A stretch of DNA of 64,000 bases from assembly GCA_013141495.1 (NCBI GenBank), contig JABFQV010000011.1, forward strand, positions 1 to 64,000. The letters run 5' to 3'. Below are positions 26,137 through 36,537 of the stretch, in pieces (the first letter of the stretch is position 1; the number at the start of each line of letters is the position of its first letter). The DNA is from Methylotenera sp. Lineage in GTDB: Bacteria; Pseudomonadota; Gammaproteobacteria; Burkholderiales; Methylophilaceae. Below the pieces are notes generated by a model. That model worked only from the letters and a program-made list of their open reading frames with translations. It did not search any database and was not told the DNA's origin. The translations under genes were made by a program, and so were the position numbers.

Positions 26137-27214
26137 GACACATGTAATGATTATCGGTGGCGGCATCGTGGGCTGTATGACCGCGATGGAGTTGGTCAAC
26201 AGAGGCTGTCGCGTCACCATAGTAGAACGCAACCAAATTGCCAGCCAAACCTCAGGCGAATCTTCATGGGCAGGTGGTGGCATTATTTTTCCGCTGTTGC
26301 CTTGGCAGTACTCTCAGGCTGTGAACAACCTGACCCGCGATGGCGCAAGCTTTTATCGAGAACTTAGCCAACGCTTGCAACTTGAAACAGGCGTAGATGC
26401 AGACTTTACACAATCAGGTTTTTTACTGCTACCCGCGTTTGACAAACATACAGCCGTGTCCTGGTGTGATAAAAACCAGGTGCCGGTACAGGCTGTTAAG
26501 GCCGCTGCTTTTAATGTGCAGTCGTTAAGTGGTGAAGATGCGCTGTGGCTACCCAGTATTTGCCAAGTTCGCCCGCCCTACCTGATGCAAGCCATGCGCA
26601 AATGGTTAGAACAGCACAATGTGACCATGTTAGAACATACACAACTGGCGCCACTGCAAGAAACACAGCAGCTCAACGAGTGGCGAACTGTTAACGGTGA
26701 AAAATTAAGTGCAGATAAATTTGTGGTCACCTCAGGCGCATGGAGCTTTGATTTACTCAAAGAAACTAGCGCTAAACTCAACATCAAACCAATGCGCGGG
26801 CAAATACTGCTCTATCAGCCTGACAAAAACCTTGAGCAAATGGTATATCGAGAAGGCTTTTACATGATTCCGCGCCTTGATGGCTACCTGCTTGCCGGTA
26901 GCACGCTCGAAGATGTAGGCTTTGATAATGGCGTTACGACAACCATACGTGATGAATTACGCTTAAAAGCAGAGGCTATTATGCCCGAGCTAAAAAACCA
27001 GCCTATTATCAAACATTGGAGCGGCTTACGGCCTGGAACACCAGAGAACCTGCCGACCATCAGCGCGCACCCTAGCATTAAAAACCTGTATCTAAACACT
27101 GGTCATTTCAGGTACGGCTTGACCATGGCGCCTGCCAGTGCCAAATTAGTGACGTCACTGATACTAGATGAACCCACTGAAATAGACGCTCAGCCATATA
27201 AATGCGCAATATAA
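26135..27214 (+). CDS. FAD-dependent amino-acid oxidase, ThiO/DadA-like
   Basis: A DAO-family flavoprotein, most like glycine oxidase ThiO, which makes iminoglycine for the thiazole ring of thiamine; D-amino acid dehydrogenase or another DAO member is possible. The FAD-binding motif MIIGGGIVGCMTAMELVNRG is at the N-terminus. C-terminal features are MIPRLDGYLLAGSTLEDVGFD and HWSGLRPGTPENLP, then GHFRYGLTMAPASA. The length of 359 residues fits ThiO. No other thiamine gene is near. Its ribosome binding site (GAGG, 7 bases from the ATG) lies within the terminal repeat of the upstream MITE-like element. Confidence 0.85.
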   Translation: MTHVMIIGGGIVGCMTAMELVNRGCRVTIVERNQIASQTSGESSWAGGGIIFPLLPWQYSQAVNNLTRDGASFYRELSQRLQLETGVDADFTQSGFLLLPAFDKHTAVSWCDKNQVPVQAVKAAAFNVQSLSGEDALWLPSICQVRPPYLMQAMRKWLEQHNVTMLEHTQLAPLQETQQLNEWRTVNGEKLSADKFVVTSGAWSFDLLKETSAKLNIKPMRGQILLYQPDKNLEQMVYREGFYMIPRLDGYLLAGSTLEDVGFDNGVTTTIRDELRLKAEAIMPELKNQPIIKHWSGLRPGTPENLPTISAHPSIKNLYLNTGHFRYGLTMAPASAKLVTSLILDEPTEIDAQPYKCAI

Positions 27215-27292
27215 AGCGCTGTTTAGTTGAGGATTTTTTGTGAGAAATTTTATGTTAACAGCTAATTTTAGATAAGCAGAAACAAGCACATC

Positions 27293-28444
27293 ATGAGCCA
27301 ATCTACAGACAGCCCAATTAAAAAAGAACATCCAAACCTCGATGCGGAAATTACCGAAAAACTGCGACAGTTCCGTGAAGTCATGTTGCAGCGTTTCAAT
27401 GAACATACCGCAGGTAAAATGCCGCTGCCCCCAGAGCAATCACTATCATTACGCTCCAATATCTCCAAAATCACGGAGATGATAGAACCAGGCACTCAAG
27501 CAATGTGGCCTGAATACTCTTCAGCCGAGAAAGCTTATCTAGCAGAGCAAAGCGCCAATCACAAACGTGATGCCAACAATCTTGGGATTGCTTTACTGGG
27601 GCCGATGGCTAGCCCAGCAATACTGGCCAAGGAGTTAGGCGCACCAACTGAAACTGTTAGCGACCTGTTGCAGATAGGCTTCAACATCGCGGGGGCTAAA
27701 AGCCTGAGCGGCGCTGGGCGCACTAGCAATGCACGTGGTGTGATTGAACCTAAAGTTGAATTAGTAGCAATACATGCAAAAGATCAGGTTCATCAGGAAC
27801 CCCAAGCTAAACCTGCTGAAAGTACTCCGCATACCCCACAAACCGCAACCAGCAATCTCATGAAAAATGTCATGCAGACTATCCCCAATGCACAAGAGGT
27901 TAAACCCATTCTGGATTGGTATCAGGCTGGAAAAGAGAGTTCTGTTGGGAAATATGATACTGGCAGACTTGCGGTACTCATGGAGCAGTATAGCGGCAAG
28001 GATGCTAAAACTATTGCCGAACTTGGCAGTGCTAAATCAATTGACACGCTGAAAAAAGAGTTCGAGCAACCGGGCAGAATATTCGAAGCCTATGATCGCC
28101 AGCATCGAGTGACCGTGGACATAATAGATTCTATTTCAACCAACGGAGAACTTGATCCCGCTAAGTTAGCAGAAACCCTTAAAGAAATCAGAGAAGGTCA
28201 CTTTTTAACTGCAACTGATTTTGCGGCGCTAGAACTTGCTCGGGAGAAATATCATGAATATTATGTCAATAGTAGTGCTGGGGATGTAGTTCTCACAGCA
28301 AGAATATCAGGAATAAAAGATCAAGCCGTGTTAAATGATGTTGAGGCACACGCAAAAACTGTCGCCGAAAAAAATAGTCCGTATCAGCTACCTAAATCTT
28401 CTAATCATGATTTACCCCCTCCGGATAGGGGGCTCGAACCTTAG
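27293..28444 (+). CDS. Uncharacterised 383-residue protein
   Basis: I do not recognise this protein. It has no signal peptide and no clear membrane segment. The N-terminal third is helical and charged (ITEKLRQFREVMLQRFNEH). Next is a Gly/Ala-rich segment (LGIALLGPMASPAILAKELG and FNIAGAKSLSGAGRTSNARG) that resembles linkers in polymorphic toxins only vaguely. After a Pro/Gln/Thr-rich hinge (about 165-190) comes a helical C-terminal half. It follows the FAD oxidase by 78 bp on the same strand and ends before a convergent lipoprotein gene. A gene acquired alone is one reading; there is no immunity-like partner beside it. Confidence 0.75.
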   Translation: MSQSTDSPIKKEHPNLDAEITEKLRQFREVMLQRFNEHTAGKMPLPPEQSLSLRSNISKITEMIEPGTQAMWPEYSSAEKAYLAEQSANHKRDANNLGIALLGPMASPAILAKELGAPTETVSDLLQIGFNIAGAKSLSGAGRTSNARGVIEPKVELVAIHAKDQVHQEPQAKPAESTPHTPQTATSNLMKNVMQTIPNAQEVKPILDWYQAGKESSVGKYDTGRLAVLMEQYSGKDAKTIAELGSAKSIDTLKKEFEQPGRIFEAYDRQHRVTVDIIDSISTNGELDPAKLAETLKEIREGHFLTATDFAALELAREKYHEYYVNSSAGDVVLTARISGIKDQAVLNDVEAHAKTVAEKNSPYQLPKSSNHDLPPPDRGLEP

Positions 28445-28498
28445 CCGCTAGCTTTAATCATTTAATATCCAAAAAAAATAAATACTTAAACAACAAAC

Positions 28499-28732
28499 CT
28501 ACTTTTGCTCATTTTTTGCTGCTGGCGAATCTAAACTCTCGACGGCTTTTAACCGCTCTTCAGCAATCGCTGATGCTGCGTTAATGTCACTAGTGACCTT
28601 ATCAAGGATTTGTTTAGGTACCGCACCAACTTCGGCGGATGCTTGTTTTTGTTGCTCGCAGGCGCTTAACGAAAGTAAGCTTAACGCACAGAATAACCAG
28701 AATTTAGCCAATGCCTTCTCCTCTGTTTTCAA
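28499..28732 (-). CDS. Small putative lipoprotein
   Basis: A 77-residue protein with a hydrophobic leader FWLFCALSLLSLSAC, where LSAC forms a lipobox with the Cys near residue 25. A short charged, Ala/Glu-rich mature part follows that is probably helical (ILDKVTSDINAASAIAEERL). No function can be assigned. It converges with the 383-residue protein and is divergent from trpG. Confidence 0.6.
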   Translation of the reverse strand: MKTEEKALAKFWLFCALSLLSLSACEQQKQASAEVGAVPKQILDKVTSDINAASAIAEERLKAVESLDSPAAKNEQK

Positions 28733-28878
28733 ATGTTGCCAGCCTGATAATCACACTAACAACGCTTTTATGATTCTACACGCAGAACTACCATATTAAG
28801 CTAGCTACAAAACCGCTCACTTCTTTTTACCATTTTTGCGCATTTACCTGTACGTAGTTTTTAAGCATTGGTAAAATA

Positions 28879-28898
28879 GCCTGCTACGCAGGCGTTTT
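28879..28898 (+). terminator. GC-rich hairpin with short T-run upstream of trpG
   Basis: GCCTGC, a 3-base loop, GCAGGC and then GTTTT. It could be a weak terminator or an attenuator ahead of trpG. I see no leader peptide with Trp codons before it. Confidence 0.35.
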
Positions 28899-28970
28899 GA
28901 CGTTTGAGATTAGCCTGCAAATTAGCGATTAAATGTTTGGTTTAATAATTTCAATACATTAGGATGCCGC

Positions 28971-29534
28971 ATGCTGTTAATGATAGATAACTATGACTCG
29001 TTCACCTACAACTTGGTCCAGTATTTGGGAGAGCTTGGTGCAGATGTGTTGGTGTATCGCAATGATGAAATCGATTTAGCCAAAGTAGCCGCACTTAAAC
29101 CTGATCATATCGTTATTTCACCGGGGCCCTGCACTCCAAATGAGGCTGGCATCAGTGTGCCGCTGATTAAAGAATTTGCAGGCAAAATTCCTTTGCTGGG
29201 CGTATGTTTAGGTCATCAAAGTATCGGTCAGGCATTTGGCGGCAACATTGTTCATGCCAAACAATTGATGCATGGCAAAACTTCACTCATCCATCATAAA
29301 AACATCGGCGTGTTCAAAGGCTTGCCTAATCCATACACCGCAACGCGCTATCACTCATTAGTCATAGAAAAAGAAACACTGCCTGACTGTTTAGAAATCA
29401 CCGCCTGGACTGATGACGGCGAGATTATGGGCGTGCGCCACAAAACATTAGCGGTTGAAGGCGTGCAGTTTCACCCAGAGTCTATCCTCACTGAACACGG
29501 CCATGCGCTTTTGAATAACTTTTTGAAAGCCTGA
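28971..29534 (+). CDS. trpG: Anthranilate synthase component II / glutamine amidotransferase
   Basis: Supplies ammonia from glutamine for anthranilate synthesis, and in many bacteria also serves aminodeoxychorismate synthase (PabA). The class I amidotransferase triad is visible: Cys79 in [13 protein letters not shown] and the His-Glu pair in [13 protein letters not shown]. The N-terminal [20 protein letters not shown] is diagnostic. The length of 187 residues is normal. trpE is not adjacent; the upstream neighbour is an unrelated lipoprotein gene on the other strand. trpD follows after 4 bp. Confidence 0.96.
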   Translation: MLLMIDNYDSFTYNLVQYLGELGADVLVYRNDEIDLAKVAALKPDHIVISPGPCTPNEAGISVPLIKEFAGKIPLLGVCLGHQSIGQAFGGNIVHAKQLMHGKTSLIHHKNIGVFKGLPNPYTATRYHSLVIEKETLPDCLEITAWTDDGEIMGVRHKTLAVEGVQFHPESILTEHGHALLNNFLKA

Positions 29535-29538
29535 AGCT

Positions 29539-30555
29539 GTGAACTATTCGCAAACACTTAATCATGTCATCAACGGTCAAGATTTAAGCTTTGATGCAAT
29601 GCAAAACCTGATGCATCAAGTGATGGCGGGCGAGCTAACCGCGGTACAAATCGCCGGCATACTGGTGGCGCTTCGCATTAAAGGTGAAACTGTAGATGAA
29701 ATCGCCGCTGCGGCAAGCGTGATGCGAGAACTCTCAGCCAAGGTGAGCATTCAGGACGCAACCCATTTAATAGACACCTGCGGTACGGGTGGTGACGGCA
29801 TACAAACTTTTAATGTCTCTACCGTAAGCGCCTTTGTTGCCGCCGCCGCTGGCGCAAAAGTCGCCAAGCATGGCGGCCGCTCAGTTTCCTCCACCTGCGG
29901 CAGTGCCGACGTACTGGAAGTTTTAGGGGTCAATGTAAACCAAACACCTGAGCAAGTAGCGAATTGCGTCAATGACATCGGCTTAGGATTCATGTTTGCG
30001 CCGAATCATCATAGCGCAATGAAGCACTCAGCCCCAGTACGGCGTGAGCTCGGTGTGCGCACCTTATTCAATTTACTGGGTCCACTCACTAACCCTGCCA
30101 ATGCTAAACGCCAAGTCATGGGGGTGTTTTCTGCTGCACTCACTGGCAAATTAGCACACGTGTTAAAGCAACTTGGCAACGAGCATGTACTGGTTGTTTG
30201 CGGCGCTGATGGTATGGATGAAATTTCATTTACCGGCGACACCTATGTGGCAGAACTTAAAGATGGGAAGGTAAGTGAATACACACTTAATCCAAAACAA
30301 TTTGGGTTAGGCTTGCACGAATTAGCCAGCATACAAGTCAATGATGCCCATGCATCGAAAGCCATGATCTTAGACGTACTGTCTGGCAAAACAGGTGCCG
30401 CGAGAGATATCGTATTGCTCAATGCAGGCGCCGCTATTTATGTTTCCGGCATTGCAGCCAGCCTGCAAGCTGGCATCGCAATCGCGGCTGATATGCTCGA
30501 TAACGGCAAAGCCATGCAAAAGTTGCAGCAGCTCATCGCAAAAACAAACGCATGA
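29539..30555 (+). CDS. trpD: Anthranilate phosphoribosyltransferase (GTG start)
   Basis: Couples anthranilate to PRPP in tryptophan synthesis. The PRPP/Mg site is [17 protein letters not shown] near residues 78-94, followed by [18 protein letters not shown] and [10 protein letters not shown]. The length of 338 residues is typical. The start is GTG 4 bp after the trpG stop. Its own stop overlaps the ATG of the DUF3465 gene as ATGA. Confidence 0.96.
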   Translation: MNYSQTLNHVINGQDLSFDAMQNLMHQVMAGELTAVQIAGILVALRIKGETVDEIAAAASVMRELSAKVSIQDATHLIDTCGTGGDGIQTFNVSTVSAFVAAAAGAKVAKHGGRSVSSTCGSADVLEVLGVNVNQTPEQVANCVNDIGLGFMFAPNHHSAMKHSAPVRRELGVRTLFNLLGPLTNPANAKRQVMGVFSAALTGKLAHVLKQLGNEHVLVVCGADGMDEISFTGDTYVAELKDGKVSEYTLNPKQFGLGLHELASIQVNDAHASKAMILDVLSGKTGAARDIVLLNAGAAIYVSGIAASLQAGIAIAADMLDNGKAMQKLQQLIAKTNA

Positions 30556-31001
30556 GTGTGATCACGCGACTTTTATTTGCCCTGTTTTTAGCGCTTGCTT
30601 TAGGCGCTTGCAAACAACCTGACGGCAATGCACAACCGCTAGAAATTAGTGTCACAGCTACTACTGACACTATTAACTCAGCGGTTGAACAAGCTTTTTC
30701 TGCAAAGCGTAGTGATGTACAAGTCAGCGGCAAGGGTACTGTTATCAAGCTTTTAGCGGATGATAACAAAGGTTCACGGCACCAAAAGTTTCTGGTAAAA
30801 ATCAACGCCAAACAAACCCTTTTATTCGCGCATAATATTGACTTGGCGCCGAGAGTGCCACTGCAAATCGGCGATGAAATTACATTTAACGGTGAGTATG
30901 TATACAATCCGAAGGGTGGCGTTATGCATTGGACCCACCATGCCCCGCAAGGTGACCATGAAGCTGGATGGGTCATGTTGAATGGCCAAAAATATCAATA
31001 A
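30552..31001 (+). CDS. DUF3465 putative lipoprotein inside the trp operon
   Basis: An exported protein of unknown role. The leader [15 protein letters not shown] ends in a lipobox (LGAC, Cys20). The mature part resembles the DUF3465 beta domain ([39 protein letters not shown], then [19 protein letters not shown] with several histidines). It overlaps trpD by 4 bases and precedes trpC by 27 bp, so it is co-transcribed with tryptophan genes although nothing suggests a role in that pathway. Confidence 0.8.
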   Translation: MSVITRLLFALFLALALGACKQPDGNAQPLEISVTATTDTINSAVEQAFSAKRSDVQVSGKGTVIKLLADDNKGSRHQKFLVKINAKQTLLFAHNIDLAPRVPLQIGDEITFNGEYVYNPKGGVMHWTHHAPQGDHEAGWVMLNGQKYQ

Positions 31002-31028
31002 GTTATAAATTAAAGTAGCGAAACCAAT

Positions 31029-32844
<1,816 letters not shown>

Positions 32845-32891
32845 ACAAAGCCTATGATGAAACAGTCAAAAAATAAAGTATTGGAAATATC

Positions 32892-34358
32892 GTGGATGAA
32901 AATCTAGCCAAGCGCTTTCGCTTTTGCACGACATTACCTAGCATTCCTGCGGTTGCGATCAAAGTAATGGAACTCGCCAATGACCCATATACGGATATGA
33001 TTCAGATTTGCAATCAAATCGCCTATGATCCTGCACTCTCCATTAAAATAATTAAAGCGGCTAACTCTCCTTTATATAAATCACGCCGCGCGCCAGATAA
33101 CGTTCGCCAAGCTGTCAGCATGTTAGGTACCCATGCGGCAATTATGATTGCATTATCATTTTCATTAACAAGCTCGTTGATGAAACATGTTGGCAATAAC
33201 GGTGCCAATAGCAATGCTTTTTGGCGCCGTACTATTTTATCTGCGCTCGCCAGCCGCGCACTTGGTGAGAAACTGGGTTACAAAACACCTGATGATTTAT
33301 TTTTAGCCGCCTTATTGCAGGATATTGGCATTCTTGCTTTTGACGCGATGATGCCAGAAGAGTATGCCCCTGTTTTTACTGCCGCCACCAGCCATGATGC
33401 ACTATTGCAAGCAGAGAGAGCCACTTTTGGTGCCGGACATGATGAAGTAGGTTATGCGTTGCTTAAGCGCTGGGGTCTGCCGGATTATATTACAGTCGCA
33501 TGCCTTGCCAGCCATGGTAAACCGGGGCCCAACGATTCTGAATCCATTATCACTGGCTGTGTTGCTGCATCGGGCTATATTGCCGACTGTTTTTTGAACC
33601 CAAAAGCTGAAGGTGCTGTTGCCGCTGCGGCTAATGCGGCTGAAAATTGGCTGGGGCTAGACAGTGCCGCATTAACAGAAATCATCGAGATTATAAAAAT
33701 AGGCCTACATCCGGTAGAAGAGCTATTTGAAATCAGCATCATTCATCCTTCTGAGCTCAATGGTATTATCGCTGAGGCCAAAGAGTTACTAGAGATGCAT
33801 ACGTTTATCAAGATGCGTGACCTCGAAGAAGAATCCCAACGTGATGCGCTCACCGGCGCCTATAATCGTGGTTATTTTGATAACGCATTGCAACGCGAGT
33901 TTGATTTATCAAACAGGCAGGGTCTGCCATTCACGGTAGCGATGATTGATATTGACCACTTCAAGCAAGTCAATGATAAATATGGTCACCCAGCTGGAGA
34001 CGCCATTTTGGTTGCCGTAGTGCGCGAGATTTTTGGGCAGATTCGCCAAGATGACATCTTTGCGCGCTATGGCGGTGAGGAGTTCGCCGTTATTTTACCG
34101 GGTACATCACTGCTGTCCTCAGCCAAATTATTAGTGCGGCTTAAAGATAGCGTCGCTAACATTGCTCACGAACATGAAGATGGTAGCATTATCAAAGTCA
34201 CGGTATCGATCGGCGTAGTTTCTAATATGGATGGCGGCCAACGCTTTGAGCATCACGCTGATTTAATACGTGCAGCTGACCAAGCGTTATACGCGGCCAA
34301 ATATGCGGGTAGAAACCAAATTGTGGTGTGGAATAAATCGCTACCCTCGGTTTATTAG
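32892..34358 (+). CDS. HDOD-GGDEF diguanylate cyclase (GTG start)
   Basis: A likely signalling protein that makes cyclic di-GMP. The N-terminal HDOD domain (residues 10-210) has LLQDIG where catalytic HD proteins have LLHDIG, so it is probably a non-catalytic sensor or interaction domain. After a helical linker comes a GGDEF domain with FTVAMIDIDHFKQVNDKYGH and the active-site GGEEF, plus an inhibitory I-site RQDD five residues before it. The start is GTG. Its TAG stop overlaps the TAA of the convergent next gene in the shared TTAG. Confidence 0.92.
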   Translation: MDENLAKRFRFCTTLPSIPAVAIKVMELANDPYTDMIQICNQIAYDPALSIKIIKAANSPLYKSRRAPDNVRQAVSMLGTHAAIMIALSFSLTSSLMKHVGNNGANSNAFWRRTILSALASRALGEKLGYKTPDDLFLAALLQDIGILAFDAMMPEEYAPVFTAATSHDALLQAERATFGAGHDEVGYALLKRWGLPDYITVACLASHGKPGPNDSESIITGCVAASGYIADCFLNPKAEGAVAAAANAAENWLGLDSAALTEIIEIIKIGLHPVEELFEISIIHPSELNGIIAEAKELLEMHTFIKMRDLEEESQRDALTGAYNRGYFDNALQREFDLSNRQGLPFTVAMIDIDHFKQVNDKYGHPAGDAILVAVVREIFGQIRQDDIFARYGGEEFAVILPGTSLLSSAKLLVRLKDSVANIAHEHEDGSIIKVTVSIGVVSNMDGGQRFEHHADLIRAADQALYAAKYAGRNQIVVWNKSLPSVY

Positions 34359-34990
34359 ACCGATTTAGCCTCTGCAAGCAATGATTTTACGCCTTCGGTA
34401 TTGAGCCGCTCGGCATTACTTCCATCCGCCGAGCGTTTAGTTGCAACTCTAATATCATCAACTTCAAACACGCTCAGCTTAATTAAACCAGCAACGGTCT
34501 CCAGTGTAAAAACAGGCACTGTTTTTCGAAAATCGCCTTTTTTATCACGCTTGCCGTCATTCAAAACGCGATAAGATTTTTCATTCACATCAAACGGAAT
34601 TTTCTGATTAAGCAAAAACATTTCCACGTCTTTGATGCTATCTGCAAATAGATGAATATGCGTCTCGGAAAGTAGCCCCGCAGTGCCATCTAACACCGAT
34701 CCAGTTAAATGTGGATTGAACCTGTCTAGCAGCTGCATGGTAAACAGCGCATTTTTACGTAATTCACGTAAATTTTCTGGTTGCTCGTCACTTAAAAAAA
34801 GCGAGCTGTACAGTTTGAGCTCGTGTTCAATCTCTGCATTTGAGGGCAATACGCTGTTATCAATGGCACCAAGTTGGCGCCCAGCTTTCTTTTTAGCATA
34901 GGCAAAGTCAGAAATACCGTCTTCAGCCATCATGCGGGCGGCTTGTTGTGCGACCAGTTGCCGCAAGTGCTGTAAGTTTTCTTTTGACAT
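34355..34990 (-). CDS. Conserved nucleotidyltransferase-like protein
   Basis: A 211-residue cytoplasmic protein of a family seen in betaproteobacteria. The N-terminus RMMAEDGISDFAYAKKKAGRQLG is characteristic. A central segment, LTGSVLDGTAG followed by IHLFADSIKDVEMFLL, looks like a nucleotidyltransferase G-x-x-x-D-x-D region with weak conservation, from which databases assign names of low value. I chose the ATG at 34990 (MSKENLQHL); the longer ORF start has no support. Function is not known. Confidence 0.75.
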   Translation of the reverse strand: MSKENLQHLRQLVAQQAARMMAEDGISDFAYAKKKAGRQLGAIDNSVLPSNAEIEHELKLYSSLFLSDEQPENLRELRKNALFTMQLLDRFNPHLTGSVLDGTAGLLSETHIHLFADSIKDVEMFLLNQKIPFDVNEKSYRVLNDGKRDKKGDFRKTVPVFTLETVAGLIKLSVFEVDDIRVATKRSADGSNAERLNTEGVKSLLAEAKSV

Positions 34991-35090
34991 TTTTTGTGAA
35001 TAAAGAAGAAATAGGGTAACGAAGCGCCTGATGCCCACCATCCGAGATAAATGCACAACATTAGAAAATTAAACGCGCCTAATAATGGAA

Positions 35091-35169
35091 TGGACGCCCA
35101 CGTCCTAAAACGGCATCAAAGTGCCAAAGTAACGGTTCTATAAACCACTTAATTAGAAAGAGGCGTCCA
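35091..35169. other. Possible structured RNA or hairpin cluster
   Basis: TGGACGCC and GGCGTCCA form an outer 8-bp closing stem. Inside are two small hairpins, GGCA/TGCC and GGTT/AACC, giving a three-way-junction shape. It sits between the NtrX-like gene and the next gene on the minus strand. It could be a terminator, an unrecognised RNA or chance. Confidence 0.3.
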
Positions 35170-35183
35170 AATCCGAGTTTAAG

Positions 35184-36497
35184 CTAACCCTTAATTTTAA
35201 TATCTAACTGTTTTAATTTTCGATATAAATGCGTACGCTCCAAGCCCGCTATTTCAGCTAACTTACTCATATTGCCCGTTACATTTTTAATGTGATAAGC
35301 AAAATAACGTCGCTCAAAATCGTCACGCGCCTCTCGTAACGGCTGATTATAATGCGTAAGCCCTTCTGCATTCGTATCCGTCGTACTTGAAATTTCAACG
35401 CTTTGTACCTTAGGGTCCGCCTGCGTCGCATCGTCAAACTGATGCAACACTCTCTTGACGTCTTCTAATGTGATTTTTTCACCCAAGCTGGTTTGAATCA
35501 AGTTGCGGACCACTGCATCCAACTGCGCTAAATCTCCAGGCCAGCTTGCATTGCGCAATGCATTTAATGCCGCAATATCAAACTCTCGATAAGGGATATC
35601 TGCCAGCTCAAATTGCAAGTTGGCAATGGCAATGGCCAACTCTGGAATGTCTTCTTTATGCTCTTCCAGCGCTGGTACACGTAATGAAACCGCCGACAAA
35701 ATTTGTAATAGATTATGGTCAAATAAGCCTTCAGCCTGTAATTTAGGTAGGTTTTGGCTAGTGCCGCACACTACGCGCACATTGTATTTATCTGCCTTTG
35801 TAATCAACAACAGTAAGCCTTTTTGCTCAGTCTTATTGAGCTCAGCTATTTCTGCAATATAGACCACACCCTCTCGACCCTGCTCTAAAATATCCAAGGG
35901 TGCGTTAACTAATTTACCTAACTCAGTGAGTTGCAGCCATGGTGTATCAGCGTTATGCAAAAAGCGTGCGCATAACTCAGCACCACCGCCTTTGGGGCCG
36001 ATAAATAATACCGGGCTGGGGCTATCGTTTGCGCTGGTGGCTATTTTATCTAAACGCTCTTTTAACACTAATATGATTGGGCTTTTGCCCAAGTTAGCCA
36101 AGCTCATTTCAGATTTTGGTAGCTGCTCACTATGCTTTAATGCAGCGGCCACCGTTTTTAATAGTTTTTGTAGCGCGATTGGTTTTTCTAAAAAATCAAA
36201 GGCACCAATACGCGTTGCCTCAACCGCAGTATCAATCGTGCCATGGCCCGACATCATCACTACCGGCATGGTCAGTAGGCCGGCATTGGCCCACTCTTTC
36301 AGTAAGCTAATGCCATCACAATCGGGCATCCAGATATCGAGCAACACCACGTCTGGGCGCTCCTGCAAACGTAATGCACGGGCAGCGGCAGCATTCTCAG
36401 CTAAATCAACACGATAGCCTTCATCATGCAAAATGTCGCTTAATAATTCGCGTATGCCTATTTCATCGTCAACGACTAATATATGTTTTGATGCCAT
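35184..36497 (-). CDS. NtrX-like response regulator with degenerate AAA+ domain
   Basis: The response regulator partner of the adjacent NtrY kinase. The receiver domain has acidic ILVVDDE, Asp54 in VLLDIWMPDCDG and the KP of FLEKPIALQ. The central region aligns with a sigma-54 AAA+ activator domain, but Walker A reads GPKGGGAE in place of GESGTGKE, Walker B reads VVYIAEIAEL, and no GAFTGA loop is visible. It ends in a Fis-type helix-turn-helix (MSKLAEIAGLERTHLYRKL). I infer a DNA-binding regulator that does not drive sigma-54 open-complex formation. The chosen start is the ATG at 36497; the track's first codon is TTG. Confidence 0.9.
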   Translation of the reverse strand: MASKHILVVDDEIGIRELLSDILHDEGYRVDLAENAAAARALRLQERPDVVLLDIWMPDCDGISLLKEWANAGLLTMPVVMMSGHGTIDTAVEATRIGAFDFLEKPIALQKLLKTVAAALKHSEQLPKSEMSLANLGKSPIILVLKERLDKIATSANDSPSPVLFIGPKGGGAELCARFLHNADTPWLQLTELGKLVNAPLDILEQGREGVVYIAEIAELNKTEQKGLLLLITKADKYNVRVVCGTSQNLPKLQAEGLFDHNLLQILSAVSLRVPALEEHKEDIPELAIAIANLQFELADIPYREFDIAALNALRNASWPGDLAQLDAVVRNLIQTSLGEKITLEDVKRVLHQFDDATQADPKVQSVEISSTTDTNAEGLTHYNQPLREARDDFERRYFAYHIKNVTGNMSKLAEIAGLERTHLYRKLKQLDIKIKG

Positions 36498-36537
36498 GCT
36501 GTTTTTCAATCTATCAATGTAGTCTTGGAAGCCTTGC

